From Leptospiraceae bacterium (GTDB taxonomy: Bacteria; Spirochaetota; Leptospiria; Leptospirales; Leptospiraceae): a stretch of DNA of 64,000 nucleotides. Below the pieces are notes generated by a model. The model searched no databases, was not told the DNA's origin, and saw only the letters and a list, made by a program, of their open reading frames with translations. The stretch lies in assembly GCA_024233835.1 (NCBI GenBank), contig JACKPC010000001.1:1-64000 (forward strand), in the 5' to 3' direction. This document shows positions 8,491-18,900 of the stretch, piece after piece. Each line of letters begins with the position of its first letter. Positions within the stretch are counted from its first letter, which is position 1. The position numbers and the translations under genes were made by a program.

Positions 8491-10389
8491 ATGCTTAAAA
8501 CCTTCAGACGTCTTTTAGCTTATTCTTTACGATATCGAGCGAAAATCTTAGCCGGTGTTCTCTTTGCACTCCTTACCGCGCTTTTGAATGCTTCTTCTAT
8601 CACTGCTCTCATTCCCCTTTTTGATTCCCTCGGTGCTGAGAAAAAATATCGTTTTCAATTTGAACTTACCGGACCGGAGAAAATCATCCTCTACAAAGAG
8701 CAGATTTTCGGAAAAGATTCTCTGGATGGTCTTCAAAGGATACAGAAACAGATTATCAGAGCCAAGTTCTGGGTAAACCGACAAACAAAGAATATGGAAC
8801 CTTTAGAAGTCATCTGGGCCATCTGCAAGCTTATCATTCCACTTTATCTCTTAAAACTCTTTACCTACCTCCTCTCGGTTTACTTTATTGCCAGCACAGG
8901 CTATACGGCGGTGAGTGATATACGACAGGAGTTATTTGACAAAGTTCAAAGTCTTCCCCTGAACTACTTCTACAAAGAAAAAAGCGGGATGGTCATGAGT
9001 CGGATGATAAATGATATAGAAGTAGTGGCTGCTGTCATTTCCAGTAATTTAAGGGATGCTACCGTTAACTTTTTTTATGTTATTACCCACCTCTTTGTTT
9101 TACTCTATTTGAATGCTGAATTACTATTGTTAGCCCTTATCACTGTACCGATCATTATTTACCCCGTAACTCTTTTTACCCATAAAATTACCAAGTCTAC
9201 CAAAAAATACCAGGAACGAATGGCCGACCTGAACGGAAACATACAGGAAATGATTTCCGGGATAAAGATCATACGCTCCTTTGTTACCGAAAAAGAAGAA
9301 CTGGGAAAATTCCAGGAAATCAATGATAAAGTCTCCTACAGAAGCTTCAAAGGGCAATTTTACTTACAAATGGCTCCAAACCTCGTGGAACTGACTTCTT
9401 CGGTAATCGTACTTTTCTTTTTTGCCTTTGGAGCCAAATTGATCTTTAATGGTCGTTTCACCCAGGGAGAATTCATGGCCTTCTTACTTACCCTGATGTT
9501 TTTATTACGACCCTTAACCCAGCTTTCCCAGATGGTAGGAAAAGTTGCCCAGGCCAGTATTGCAGGGGAAAGAGTATTTGAGATTTTGGACATGGAATCA
9601 GAAGTAAAAGAAGGAAAGCACCACATCTCTCTGAATGGCCTAAAAGATTCCATCGTATTTCGAGATTTGCATTTTACTTATCCGGGTTCCAACCAGGAAG
9701 TGCTCAAAGGCATAAACCTCGAAGTAAAAGTTGGGGAAACAATAGCTCTTGTAGGTTTGAGCGGTAGTGGAAAATCTACCCTGATGGACTTAATACCACG
9801 TTTTTATACACCCAATTCCGGTGCTATCGAAATAGACGGAGTCAATATCGAAGAGCTGGACATCTCCCAACTCAGAAAACATATCGGTGTTGTAACCCAG
9901 GACATCTTCTTATTTCACGGAACGGTGGAAGAAAATATAGCTTATGGAAGACCCCATTCCACCCGCAAGGAAATAATGAGAGCAGCAAGACTTGCCAATG
10001 CTCATGATTTTATCATGGAAATGGAAAACGACTATGATAGTATGTTAGGAATAAGAGGTCTGAACCTATCCGGCGGTCAGAGACAAAGGCTCGTAATAGC
10101 CAGAACCCTGCTTCGCAACCCGGAAATTCTCATTCTCGATGAAGCGACCAGTGCTTTGGACTCCCAATCAGAAAAGTTAGTTACAAGGGCCTTAGATCGT
10201 TTATTCGAAAACCGTACTACTTTTGTGATTGCTCACAGGCTTTCCACGATTCGTAAAATCAAAAAAATCGTCGTGCTCGATAAAGGTCAGATTGCAGAAA
10301 TTGGAGACCACGATATGCTTTTAGCACAGAATGGTATCTATGCCCGTCTTTATGAAAATCAATTTGCCGGAGCGGAGGTACAGGTTTAG
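8491..10389 (+). CDS. msbA: MsbA-like lipid/polysaccharide ABC exporter (fused permease-ATPase)
   Basis: 632 aa. The N-terminal half is a six-helix ABC exporter membrane domain with a longer than usual first periplasmic section (about residues 45-105). The C-terminal ATPase has Walker A GLSGSGKST, Q-loop VVTQDIFLF, signature NLSGGQRQR and Walker B ILILDEATSALD. In Gram-negative bacteria such homodimers flip lipid A-core or other lipids across the inner membrane. It is transcribed divergently from the polysaccharide operon. Its stop codon overlaps the GTG start of the next lipoprotein by one base. Other type-I exporters share this architecture, so the substrate is inferred. Confidence 0.8.
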   Translation: MLKTFRRLLAYSLRYRAKILAGVLFALLTALLNASSITALIPLFDSLGAEKKYRFQFELTGPEKIILYKEQIFGKDSLDGLQRIQKQIIRAKFWVNRQTKNMEPLEVIWAICKLIIPLYLLKLFTYLLSVYFIASTGYTAVSDIRQELFDKVQSLPLNYFYKEKSGMVMSRMINDIEVVAAVISSNLRDATVNFFYVITHLFVLLYLNAELLLLALITVPIIIYPVTLFTHKITKSTKKYQERMADLNGNIQEMISGIKIIRSFVTEKEELGKFQEINDKVSYRSFKGQFYLQMAPNLVELTSSVIVLFFFAFGAKLIFNGRFTQGEFMAFLLTLMFLLRPLTQLSQMVGKVAQASIAGERVFEILDMESEVKEGKHHISLNGLKDSIVFRDLHFTYPGSNQEVLKGINLEVKVGETIALVGLSGSGKSTLMDLIPRFYTPNSGAIEIDGVNIEELDISQLRKHIGVVTQDIFLFHGTVEENIAYGRPHSTRKEIMRAARLANAHDFIMEMENDYDSMLGIRGLNLSGGQRQRLVIARTLLRNPEILILDEATSALDSQSEKLVTRALDRLFENRTTFVIAHRLSTIRKIKKIVVLDKGQIAEIGDHDMLLAQNGIYARLYENQFAGAEVQV

Positions 10390-10862
10390 TGAAAAATTTT
10401 CTAACCCCTTTTTTTATATTTCTCTTCTTTCTCGTCGCCTGTGAAAAAGAATTCAATACAAACTTCCCCACTCCTGAGAAAAAGGCAAAAGTTATAGATG
10501 TATTCCCCAAAAGTATAGAAAAGCACAAACCGCTTCTAAAAAAACTATCCCTGCCTTTCGGTCTTTCCGGCTTCGAAGGTATTTATGGAGAAACAGATTA
10601 TATCATCCGCATCATCCTATTTGTGAAACAAGAGTCTTTCAGCCCGAAATCTTATCTCGAACAAATAATCTTTCCGCTCTATAAGACTAAAGGCAAAACA
10701 GGACTTAAAAAAGAGGGGGGAGAAAGACAGGTCTCAGCCCGAACTAAGGATGGTAGCTTTTTTTATGCCTGGACAAAGTCAGACTGGCTCATGGAAATTC
10801 AGGTGAAAGATGAGAAAAAGCTCGAAATTCTACTAAAAAGCTTCCCTTATCTTTCGAAATGA
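10389..10862 (+). CDS. Small lipoprotein downstream of msbA-like gene
   Basis: 157 aa starting with GTG that overlaps the TAG of the upstream exporter (TAGTG), so translation is probably coupled. The signal peptide ends in FLVACEKEF, a lipobox with Cys near residue 18. The mature part is soluble, Lys-rich and without a family I recognise. Its coupling to the MsbA-like gene suggests an envelope accessory role. Function unknown. Confidence 0.75.
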   Translation: MKNFLTPFFIFLFFLVACEKEFNTNFPTPEKKAKVIDVFPKSIEKHKPLLKKLSLPFGLSGFEGIYGETDYIIRIILFVKQESFSPKSYLEQIIFPLYKTKGKTGLKKEGGERQVSARTKDGSFFYAWTKSDWLMEIQVKDEKKLEILLKSFPYLSK

Positions 10863-10884
10863 AATCGTAATAAACCGAATTTTT

Positions 10885-10942
10885 GGTTACATTTCCGTAA
10901 AAATTCCCTGAAAGGTAATTATACCGTAACACAAACGTAACA
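10885..10942 (+). promoter_or_regulatory. Pho-box-like array of 7-bp repeats with 11-bp period
   Basis: Three direct repeats GGTAATT (10914), CGTAACA (10925) and CGTAACA (10936) are spaced exactly 11 bp apart. A further pair, GGTTACA (10885) and CGTAAAA (10896), also has an 11-bp period. Seven-base repeats with 4-base spacers are the known geometry of PhoB/PhoP binding sites. The array ends 45 bp before the ATG of a PiT-like permease followed by an OprO/P-like porin, genes expected to be phosphate-starvation controlled. The regulator itself is not in the window. Confidence 0.65.
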
Positions 10943-10987
10943 TTCCTATTTTATTACTTTTTCATACGTTTTGAAAGAGAGAAGTTT

Positions 10988-12094
10988 ATGGAGAGTAAAA
11001 ACACGGAATTCCGTGAACAAGTAAGGTTTTACACACCCGTAGTGGTAGCTACCCTGGTTATTATTATCGGGTACATAATGCAGCTTCCCCTGTATTATCT
11101 CGGCTGGATAGCCTTTGCTATATCTGCCTTTTCAGTGGCCGGTAACGACGCCATTCAAACCATTGGAACCTTTCTCGAAAGTAAGAAAGAAATCAGTTGG
11201 TTATTAAAAACATTGATTTTCGGTCTAATCCTTGTTCTTGTACACATGTACGGATGGTCACGGGATAATGGCCAGATCCATTTTCATCGTTTAGATTCCT
11301 TTGAAGAAACGCAAGATTTCAACATTATCCAGCTTTTAGCCCCGGTTATCCTCGTTATCATCACAAGGATGAAAGCACCCGTATCCACCACATTTCTTAT
11401 CCTCGGTTTATTCGGAGGAAAGAATATTGAGAAAATGCTAATTAAGTCTTTTGTTGGATATGCACTTGCCTTTACCTCTGCACTTGTGCTTTTCGGAATA
11501 TTTTGCATGTTCCAAAAACATGAATACGAAGAAGGTTTTACCCCGGATCCGGAATCTGAAAAACGCTGGTCTGTAATGCAATGGATCTCTACCTGCTTTC
11601 TCTGGATAACCTGGCTTTTACAGGATACCGCAAATATTGCCGTTTTTCTTCCCAGGAAAATGAATCCAATAGAACTTTTTTTGGCCCTCGGAATTCTGGT
11701 TTTCGCCCTCGGAATTATCATGAAATCCAATGGTGGAAGAATCCAGGAAATCGTAAGTGAAAAATCTGATATAAATACAGCCAAGGCTGCTACAATCGTA
11801 GATCTTATCTATGGGGTCATTCTTCTTCTTTTTCAGGTCTGGAGTAAAATGCCAATGTCTACTACCTGGGTTTTCTTAGGCTTGCTTGCAGGTAGAGAAA
11901 TTATCCTTCACCTGATTACCAAAAGAGATACTCCTTATCTCGATACATTTAAAAAAGTAAGTAAAGATGTGTTTTTAGCTGCATTGGGAATTATTATCAG
12001 TATTTCCATTTATGTGCTATCGGAAAAACTATTTCCCAAACCTCAAAAACCTGCCCTTCTCCACTTAGAAATGCAGGTAGAAAAATCAGCCTAA
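10988..12094 (+). CDS. PiT/PHO4-family-like phosphate permease
   Basis: 368-aa polytopic membrane protein. Two family hallmarks occur once per half. Near the N-terminus AGNDAIQTIGTF corresponds to the GANDVxNxxGT motif. KAPVSTTFLILGLFGG and MPMSTTWVFLGLLAGREI correspond to the PVSTTHxxxG motifs of PiT symporters. This duplicated inverted-repeat topology moves inorganic phosphate with H+ or Na+. The sequence deviates from classical PiT (for example the HCS/THA part is altered), so another anion is possible. The upstream Pho-box-like array and downstream OprO/P-like porin support phosphate. Confidence 0.7.
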   Translation: MESKNTEFREQVRFYTPVVVATLVIIIGYIMQLPLYYLGWIAFAISAFSVAGNDAIQTIGTFLESKKEISWLLKTLIFGLILVLVHMYGWSRDNGQIHFHRLDSFEETQDFNIIQLLAPVILVIITRMKAPVSTTFLILGLFGGKNIEKMLIKSFVGYALAFTSALVLFGIFCMFQKHEYEEGFTPDPESEKRWSVMQWISTCFLWITWLLQDTANIAVFLPRKMNPIELFLALGILVFALGIIMKSNGGRIQEIVSEKSDINTAKAATIVDLIYGVILLLFQVWSKMPMSTTWVFLGLLAGREIILHLITKRDTPYLDTFKKVSKDVFLAALGIIISISIYVLSEKLFPKPQKPALLHLEMQVEKSA

Positions 12095-12104
12095 AATTAA
12101 AAAA

Positions 12105-12126
12105 GCTAAGCCCGGCAAGGCTTAGC
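12105..12126 (+). other. Intergenic hairpin between permease and porin genes
   Basis: A perfect 8-bp stem, GCTAAGCC with GGCTTAGC, and a 6-nt loop lies 11 nt after the permease stop and 17 nt before the porin ATG. No T-run follows on the plus strand, so it is more likely an mRNA-stability or attenuation element than a terminator. It could set different amounts of permease and porin. Confidence 0.55.
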
Positions 12127-12143
12127 ATAAAGGATTGTTTCGT

Positions 12144-13688
12144 ATGGATTATCAAGCTATAGATAAAACATTAAGAAAGTTTAATGTTTTGGTTACAAAA
12201 TTGTTAATAATTCTCTGCATTGGTTCAGCTCCTTCTCTCTTTGCAGAAGAAATCGAGTTATATGAAGACCCCATAACGGGGCTTGTCTACACCAAACCCG
12301 GTCCCGGAAGGAAGAAAATAGGTGCAGAAGAAGTAAAAGATAAGGCCAAAGAAGTAAAGAAACCCAGTAATGAAAAACTCACTATTTCGGGAAGATTACA
12401 GGTGAGAGGAATTTCAGCCCAGAAAGACTCCGATTTTTCTAACGGACACAGAGATTATAATTCCTTTGATATGAACTTTCGCCGGGTTCGGTTCGGTTTT
12501 AAATATAACGGAGACAAATGGTGGGGAGCCCAGGTACACATTCGTATTGAAAACTTAATCAATCCACCTTATCTCGTAGAATCGAAAAATTCCTCAGGGG
12601 CGGTAACCTCAGAAAAAGTAAAAGACAGCCGGGGAGGTCTCCAGGAAGCTAACTTCTGGTTCAATGTTCCCTTAATGAAAACGAAAGTGAAATTTGGTAT
12701 GGCCAAACATCCTTTCTTACGGGAATGGGGGAGTTCTGTGAACCTCGTTGTAGTAGAACGAGCTTTTGTAAGTAACTTCATCCAACAGTTTGATATTGGA
12801 GGTTTTGTTCATACGCATCCTCTTTCTTTAATATCAGAGAAACTCACCCACTACATGCTTTTCTCCTTTTCTTATACCAACGGTAAAGGTGCCGGCCACG
12901 AGGGCATAGGTAGACAGAGAGCCCTCACGGAAACTCATTCAGGGAAAGACCCCATGTTCATTTCTCCCATGCTAAGCTGGAGAGTAGAAGTCAATCCTTT
13001 CGGTGGCATGATTGTAAATGGCAAAGAAGCCGATTGGGACGAAGGAAATGATGTATTTCAAAGAAATCTAAAAGTTTCCCTCGGAATGGCCGGAGTTACA
13101 AACCGAGAACTACGATATGTAAACGGCTATAATCCTCATACGAAAGGAGTAAATAGCATATCTCTTCTAAGCCCCCAGACAAGTGCAACAGGTGGCAATT
13201 ATGATGTTATGAATGCCAATGCAGGTTATGATTTCAGCACCGGTGCAACCAACCCCTTTACTCCTCAATATGGTTTAAATGCACATACTTATGATATGAC
13301 TGCTGTCTGGAAAGGACTTTATCTTTCCGGAGCTTACACCTACTTCAGCGGTTCGGCAGCAAAGGACACCAAAACTTACCAGACTACACTTGGATATAAT
13401 CTACCTGTAGGAGACTATCATGTTATGCCGGTTGTAAGATACGATTACCTCAGGGGAGATTTTGATCGCAATTTAAAAACAGAAAGTTTTGAAAGGTTTA
13501 AATCCTACTGGGCCGGTATAAACCTTTACTTAAAAGAAAATAATTTCAAAGTCCAACTATTTTACCAGATCTTGAAAGATAAATTAAAAACGGATTATGT
13601 AAGCCGACAGCCAATCGATGCAAACAATAACATGATCTACTTTCAAATGAATATGAATATTGATCTAAATGTAAAACTGGATAAATAA
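12144..13688 (+). CDS. OprO/OprP-like outer-membrane porin
   Basis: 514 aa from the ATG at 12144, which has AAAGGA 9 nt upstream; an earlier TTG sits directly on that ribosome site and is rejected. A hydrophobic signal segment ends at LFAEEIE. A Lys-rich linker precedes a beta-barrel beginning LTISGRLQVRG, with FRRVRFGFKYNG and later strands such as YHVMPVVRYDYLRGDF. It ends in alternating aromatic/polar strands. The pattern is that of phosphate-selective porin O/P family barrels. It should provide outer-membrane uptake for the same solute as the upstream permease. Confidence 0.8.
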   Translation: MDYQAIDKTLRKFNVLVTKLLIILCIGSAPSLFAEEIELYEDPITGLVYTKPGPGRKKIGAEEVKDKAKEVKKPSNEKLTISGRLQVRGISAQKDSDFSNGHRDYNSFDMNFRRVRFGFKYNGDKWWGAQVHIRIENLINPPYLVESKNSSGAVTSEKVKDSRGGLQEANFWFNVPLMKTKVKFGMAKHPFLREWGSSVNLVVVERAFVSNFIQQFDIGGFVHTHPLSLISEKLTHYMLFSFSYTNGKGAGHEGIGRQRALTETHSGKDPMFISPMLSWRVEVNPFGGMIVNGKEADWDEGNDVFQRNLKVSLGMAGVTNRELRYVNGYNPHTKGVNSISLLSPQTSATGGNYDVMNANAGYDFSTGATNPFTPQYGLNAHTYDMTAVWKGLYLSGAYTYFSGSAAKDTKTYQTTLGYNLPVGDYHVMPVVRYDYLRGDFDRNLKTESFERFKSYWAGINLYLKENNFKVQLFYQILKDKLKTDYVSRQPIDANNNMIYFQMNMNIDLNVKLDK

Positions 13689-13698
13689 GGAGAAACAC

Positions 13699-14124
13699 AT
13701 GAAATATTTATTAATTCTAATACTCTTATTCAACCTTTCTTTCTGTGCCGGTAAAAAAGAACCTGAGGCAACAGGTTTACTTCTGGCTCTATTAGAAAAT
13801 AAAGACACAACTACAACCGAAGATAAGGCTTTATACAAATCCATTTTAACGATGGAAGTGCAGGGCTGGAATAATTTCACCGGAGAATGCCAGGATACAT
13901 TTTACGGAATATCTGCTTATGATTACTATTCCTTACATTTTAACAGCAAGGGTAATATAGATACTTATAAAACAGGTCGTTCCAAAAAAAGCTGTGCGGA
14001 CTTAGGATTTTCCGGTGGAATCATCAGTAAATCTAAAGAAGGGTTCCAAATGAGCACCTACCGCTGTGGTTTCAATACAAAAACCTGTTCCTCTAAAGCA
14101 TCGACTGAACTCGGTTTTAAATAA
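13699..14124 (+). CDS. Small lipoprotein following the porin
   Basis: 141 aa with an N-terminal signal ending LFNLSFCAGKK, a spirochaete-style lipobox (Cys near 15). The next segment GLLLALLENKDTTTT is of a kind common in leptospiral lipoproteins. The mature domain has six cysteines, suggesting disulfides. An AAGGAGA ribosome site lies 10 nt after the porin stop, so it is probably the third gene of the phosphate cluster. Function unknown. Confidence 0.75.
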   Translation: MKYLLILILLFNLSFCAGKKEPEATGLLLALLENKDTTTTEDKALYKSILTMEVQGWNNFTGECQDTFYGISAYDYYSLHFNSKGNIDTYKTGRSKKSCADLGFSGGIISKSKEGFQMSTYRCGFNTKTCSSKASTELGFK

Positions 14125-14178
14125 AATAAAGAATAAAGAAAGCTTTTCAAAAAAAGGCAGGAAAACGAACTTGCATTT

Positions 14179-15969
14179 ATGCAGGCCGAGCTTCATACTT
14201 TACAGGAAAAGTTTTCTTACAAATCATTTCTTCCCGGTCAAAAAGAAGCACTGGATGCACTTTTTTCCGGGAGAGATGTTCTGGCCATTTTTCCAACAGG
14301 TGCCGGAAAATCTCTACTCTACCAGTATCCCAGTCTAATTCGAAAATTAGGAATCACTCTTATTATATCTCCCCTGATCGCCCTGATGAAAGATCAGTCA
14401 GAACATCTTAGTAAGCTTGGCATAGAAAATGCGGTTTATAATTCCAGTATAGATGAACTTGAACAAATGAAAGCTTTAAGCCGTGCTGTGACCGGAAAAC
14501 TCAAAGCTTTATTTCTATCCCCCGAACGACTGTTAAATCCATATTTTATTAGGATGTCCAGGGAAATGGATATTCAACTTCTGGTAGTAGATGAAGCGCA
14601 TTGTATATCCCGCTGGGGACATGATTTCCGTCCTGAATACAGAAGAATCAGGGAGTTTGTTCAAGGCCTAAAAAAGAAGCCCCAAATCCTCTCTCTAACT
14701 GCCAGTGCTACCGAAAAAGTAGAAAAAGAAATTATAAATTTTAGCGGTATGAAAAATACAGAAGTTATACGGCAAAGCACCTTTCGAAGTAATTTGGTAT
14801 ATTCAGTAGAGTTTTTCGAAAAGGAAGAAGATCGCTTCGAAAAGCTTCATCATAAAATTCAAGAATCAAAATCGGGAAAAGTTCTTATATACTGTGCTAC
14901 AAGAAAGAAGACCGAGGAAGTGAACAAGTTTTTAAAGGCACAGGGTTTTAAGTCTGAGTTTTATCATGCGGGAAAAAATACGGAGAAGAGGGAGAAGATA
15001 CAGGAAAATTTCACAAAAGGAAAGTTCCACATCCTTGTTGCCAGCATTGCTTTCGGCATGGGGATTGATATCCCCGATATTCGATACGTTATCCACTTTC
15101 AGGCACCTTCTTCTATAGAAGCCTATTTACAGGAAAGCGGAAGAGCCGGAAGAGATGGGAAAAAGTCCCAGTGTATTTTATTTTTCCGAAATACAGATAC
15201 CTCAGTACAAAAAAAACTCATATCTTCTAAGATCAATCTAAAAGAAGAAGAAAGTTTATTAGAAAACCTGCAAAACTACATTTTTACAGATGAATGCAGA
15301 CAAAAATATATTTCAAATTATTTTGATCAAGAAGAAATTGCAGACTGCGGAACCTGCGATACCTGTCGGGATAAGGTTAATAAACAAAGCCGAATTCTTC
15401 TCCAAAAAGAAATGGAGCAAAAAAAAGAAAGTTATAAGCATAATTTTACCGAACAGGAAGAAAACCTCATGATAGAAACGGTAAAAACGTTTAACGGAAA
15501 ATTTGGAAAAACTCTAATAGCAGATTTTCTAAAAGGGAAAGAAAGTATCAGGGTTAAAAAATATCATATTCAAAATATACAGGGTTTTGGTTCTTTACAG
15601 AATATTAGCCTTATTGATCTTACAAAGAAATTTGATGAACTTTTAGAAGAAAATAAGCTACAGGTAAGGGGGAAAAAATATCCGAGATTAATCATTCCTG
15701 CGACGCGTAAAACCAAAGAGGAATCTACAGTGATACAAAAACAGGTTCGAGAAAAAACCCTTTTCGCAAGCCTTCGTGCCTACCGTGATAAAAAAGCAAA
15801 GCAACTCGGCTGGAAAAAATTCATGGTTCTGCAAAATAAAGTATTACAAAGTATCTCTAAAAGTAAACCCGATAGCCTGGAAGCACTAAGAAACATACAG
15901 GGAATGGGAGATGCAAAAGTCGAGTCTTACGGAAAAGATATATTAGAGATTATTAAAAATTTTACATAA
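14179..15969 (+). CDS. recQ: ATP-dependent DNA helicase RecQ
   Basis: 596 aa with full RecQ architecture. Walker A is FPTGAGKSLLY (about 38-48), the DEAH box is VVDEAHCISRWGHDFRPEY, and the helicase C motif is QESGRAGRDGK. A zinc-binding CGTCDTCRD follows at about 395. The C-terminal HRDC domain is about 525-596 (ASLRAYRDKKAKQLG, then IQGMGDAKVESYG). It unwinds DNA 3' to 5' in recombination and fork repair. The winged-helix RQC section between zinc site and HRDC is present. It converges on the cyclase gene that ends at 15996. Confidence 0.95.
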   Translation: MQAELHTLQEKFSYKSFLPGQKEALDALFSGRDVLAIFPTGAGKSLLYQYPSLIRKLGITLIISPLIALMKDQSEHLSKLGIENAVYNSSIDELEQMKALSRAVTGKLKALFLSPERLLNPYFIRMSREMDIQLLVVDEAHCISRWGHDFRPEYRRIREFVQGLKKKPQILSLTASATEKVEKEIINFSGMKNTEVIRQSTFRSNLVYSVEFFEKEEDRFEKLHHKIQESKSGKVLIYCATRKKTEEVNKFLKAQGFKSEFYHAGKNTEKREKIQENFTKGKFHILVASIAFGMGIDIPDIRYVIHFQAPSSIEAYLQESGRAGRDGKKSQCILFFRNTDTSVQKKLISSKINLKEEESLLENLQNYIFTDECRQKYISNYFDQEEIADCGTCDTCRDKVNKQSRILLQKEMEQKKESYKHNFTEQEENLMIETVKTFNGKFGKTLIADFLKGKESIRVKKYHIQNIQGFGSLQNISLIDLTKKFDELLEENKLQVRGKKYPRLIIPATRKTKEESTVIQKQVREKTLFASLRAYRDKKAKQLGWKKFMVLQNKVLQSISKSKPDSLEALRNIQGMGDAKVESYGKDILEIIKNFT

Positions 15970-15995
15970 GGACATCCTAATATATTTAAATATCC

Positions 15996-18900
15996 TCATA
16001 TTCCATAAGCTTCCCAAAATTTTCTATTTGGTCTTTTATGATCTCCTTCTTGTGAGTATTCTTCTTTTAGCCCATTTACATAAAACATTCTTACCATACC
16101 TTTATTCTTAGCCGGAACTTTTCCCCGGTATTCACAATCAAAAAATTCATTTACTAAGTCATAAGTAGCTCCGCTAATATTGATACGCCCCGTAGTACCA
16201 CTCGACTCCATGCGGCTGGCCGTATTAACCGTATCACCCCAGACATCATAAGCAAACTTCTTTTCTCCAATCACCCCGGCAACCAATGGCCCTGAATGAA
16301 TTCCGAGTCGAAGTTCCCAGTAGGGAAAGCCCATTTCTTCTTTTAAACTTTTCATCATATTCATAAAATCCTGTATTTCAAGGGCAGCTAATACACAATC
16401 AAGGGCATGAGTCTTATTTCTCCTCGGAATTCCTCCGGCACACATGTAGCTATCACCTATAGTTTTCAATTTTTCTAAATTGAATCTTTCACATATTTTA
16501 TCGAACTGTACAAAACATGCATCCAAATCTTTTATGAGTTCCTTAGGTGAAAGGGTCTCGGCAATTTTAGTAAAACCTTTAAAATCGGTGAACATTACAC
16601 TTACACCATCAAATAATATCGGTTCAGAAACACCTTTTTCTTTCAACTCCCTGGCCACATCTTTTGGTAAAATATTCAATAAAAGCTTTTCTGATTTTTG
16701 ACGTTCTCTCTCTGTCAGCTCGTAAAGGTGGGAATTATTTACAGCAATGGCTAACTGTTCGCAGAGTCTTTCTGTAAATTTTATTTCTTCCTTGCTCAGC
16801 TTCCTCAGTCCGCCTAATTTATTTACATGAAAAATTCCTACAACATTATCCTTTACAATTAAAGGAATTTGAAAGGTTGTTGTTGTATTCAAGTTTTCTA
16901 CATAAACTCTATCATAACTGGAGAGGTTTTCCATCGGGGCTGTCGAAGTTCTTAAATATAAGGTTCGCTTTTTAGAATACACTAAATAAGAAGAACCTGA
17001 TTTGTCATTTAAAGATACTCTAAAATTGTAAACTATCTTCAATGTTTCATTTGCTAATTCTCCGGAAAAGCATCTTGTAAACAATTCATGTTTCTCCTCA
17101 TCTAATAATTGTAACAAAAATACATCAGCTCCCAATCTACTATATAGCTGCATTGCTGCTTCTTTAAAAATTTCATCCAGATGATTCGAGGAATTAATTA
17201 TCCGCGAAAAGTCATTAAAAAACTCTACCTCTTCTTTTGCCCTTAAAGCTTCTTTCTGGGCAAGTAATGCTTTCTCTTTCTCCTCCTTTACTTCCAGCAG
17301 AAGACGTGCCGTTTCCATAACACCGGAAATCTGGTTACACAAATTGTCCAGACTACGAATTTCTTTTTTAGAAAGCTTCATCTCAGCTCTAAGATTAGAA
17401 AAACCATAGATTCCTATCGTTTTATTCTTGCTTAAAAGGGGGATAAGAAGAAGTGTCCTCATAGTAAGATTTTCAAGGATTCCTTTATCTGCCTTAAATG
17501 TAGGTTTGGGGATTCGAGGTAAGTATAGAGGTTTTTGTCGTTTGAATGTTAAATACAGAATACCTCCCTCTTCAGAAAGAGGAACTTCTAAGTTCATCAT
17601 ATTCCTATATTTATCTTCTGGAACTTTATCGTAGCTATAGACTTTATAAGCATTTAAATTCTTTTCATTCTTATCCGGTAAAAAAAGCCAGCTTGCCAGT
17701 ATATGATACTTTTCATATACATGCTTGGATATTTCTGTAAAAATAGCATCCAGATTAGAGATGGAATTAATAAGCCTGGTAAAATGGTTTAATGCTTCTA
17801 CTTCAGACTTGGCTTCCGCCAACTCTTCGGTTCTTTCAAAAACTTTCATTTCCAGTTCTTCACTCATTTTTATAAGCTCTTCTGTAGCTTCTTTAAGCTC
17901 ACTAATATCTTCAATAGCTCCATCTATCCATTTAAGATCTCCATTGCTATCATATTGAACCCTGGCATTCAAGGCTGCCCAAAAAAGAGAACCATCTTTA
18001 CGTTTTAGCTGTAGTTCAAAACCCTTACACTCTCCATTTCTTTTAAGCATAGAGACAAACCTTGCCCTTTCTTCAGGATTTGCATATAGGTCTGAGACAT
18101 TGAGTTTCATAAAATCTTCAAGTCTATCATAGGCAAACATTTTTGCCATCATCGGATTAGCTTGTAAAAATTCACCTTTCCTTCCACCTGTATTCCTGTA
18201 AATTCCTACATTCAAATTATCTAATAAAGTTCTATATTCCTGTTCTTTAAAACTCAGTTCATCCTGTATTCTTTTATTCTTTTGAGTCATCATATTAAAA
18301 GCAGATGAAATACTCCCTAATTCATCATTAAAAATTGCGGTAACCTGATAAGTCAAATCACCATGACTAATACGTTCAATTCCTTTTAATAAATTGTATA
18401 GGGGAATTTTGAGGATAATATAATTCAAGACAAACATAGTTAATAAACTTAACAAACTGATAGAAAGAACCAGTATAATAAAACTATTTCTGGCTTCTTC
18501 TATGGATTGATAAATATCTTTTATCTCTATTTGGGTTAAAATAATCCAATCCCAGGGCCAGTAATATTGTGCAAATAATAGTTGTTTTTCATAATGAATA
18601 GAAGAATATTTTGTTTGTCCCATATACTCCAGGTGAGCATAGGTATCCCTTTGAGCTGCAATGAGGAGGTCGTAAAATTCCTTTCCACTTTTTGAATCCA
18701 ATAAACTCCTATAGCTTATATTTTCCTTTTCAGGTTTACTCGGATGTAGAATAATTTTTCCGCTACCATCTATAATGAAGAAAAATTCATTTTTATTATA
18801 ACGCAGGTCGCGTAATATCCGGAGTACTGCATTTTTAGCTTCTTTTATATTTTGGGGAAATTTAGGATCCTTTAAATAAGCCTGACTTCGTAATTGTTTT

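Noticed and set aside
11284..11784. 166-aa minus-strand frame antisense to the PiT-like permease
   Set aside because: A shadow of the hydrophobic plus-strand gene; no family or signal.
12135..12143. TTG start for the porin gene
   Set aside because: It lies directly after AAAGGA with no spacing; the ATG nine bases on has correct spacing.
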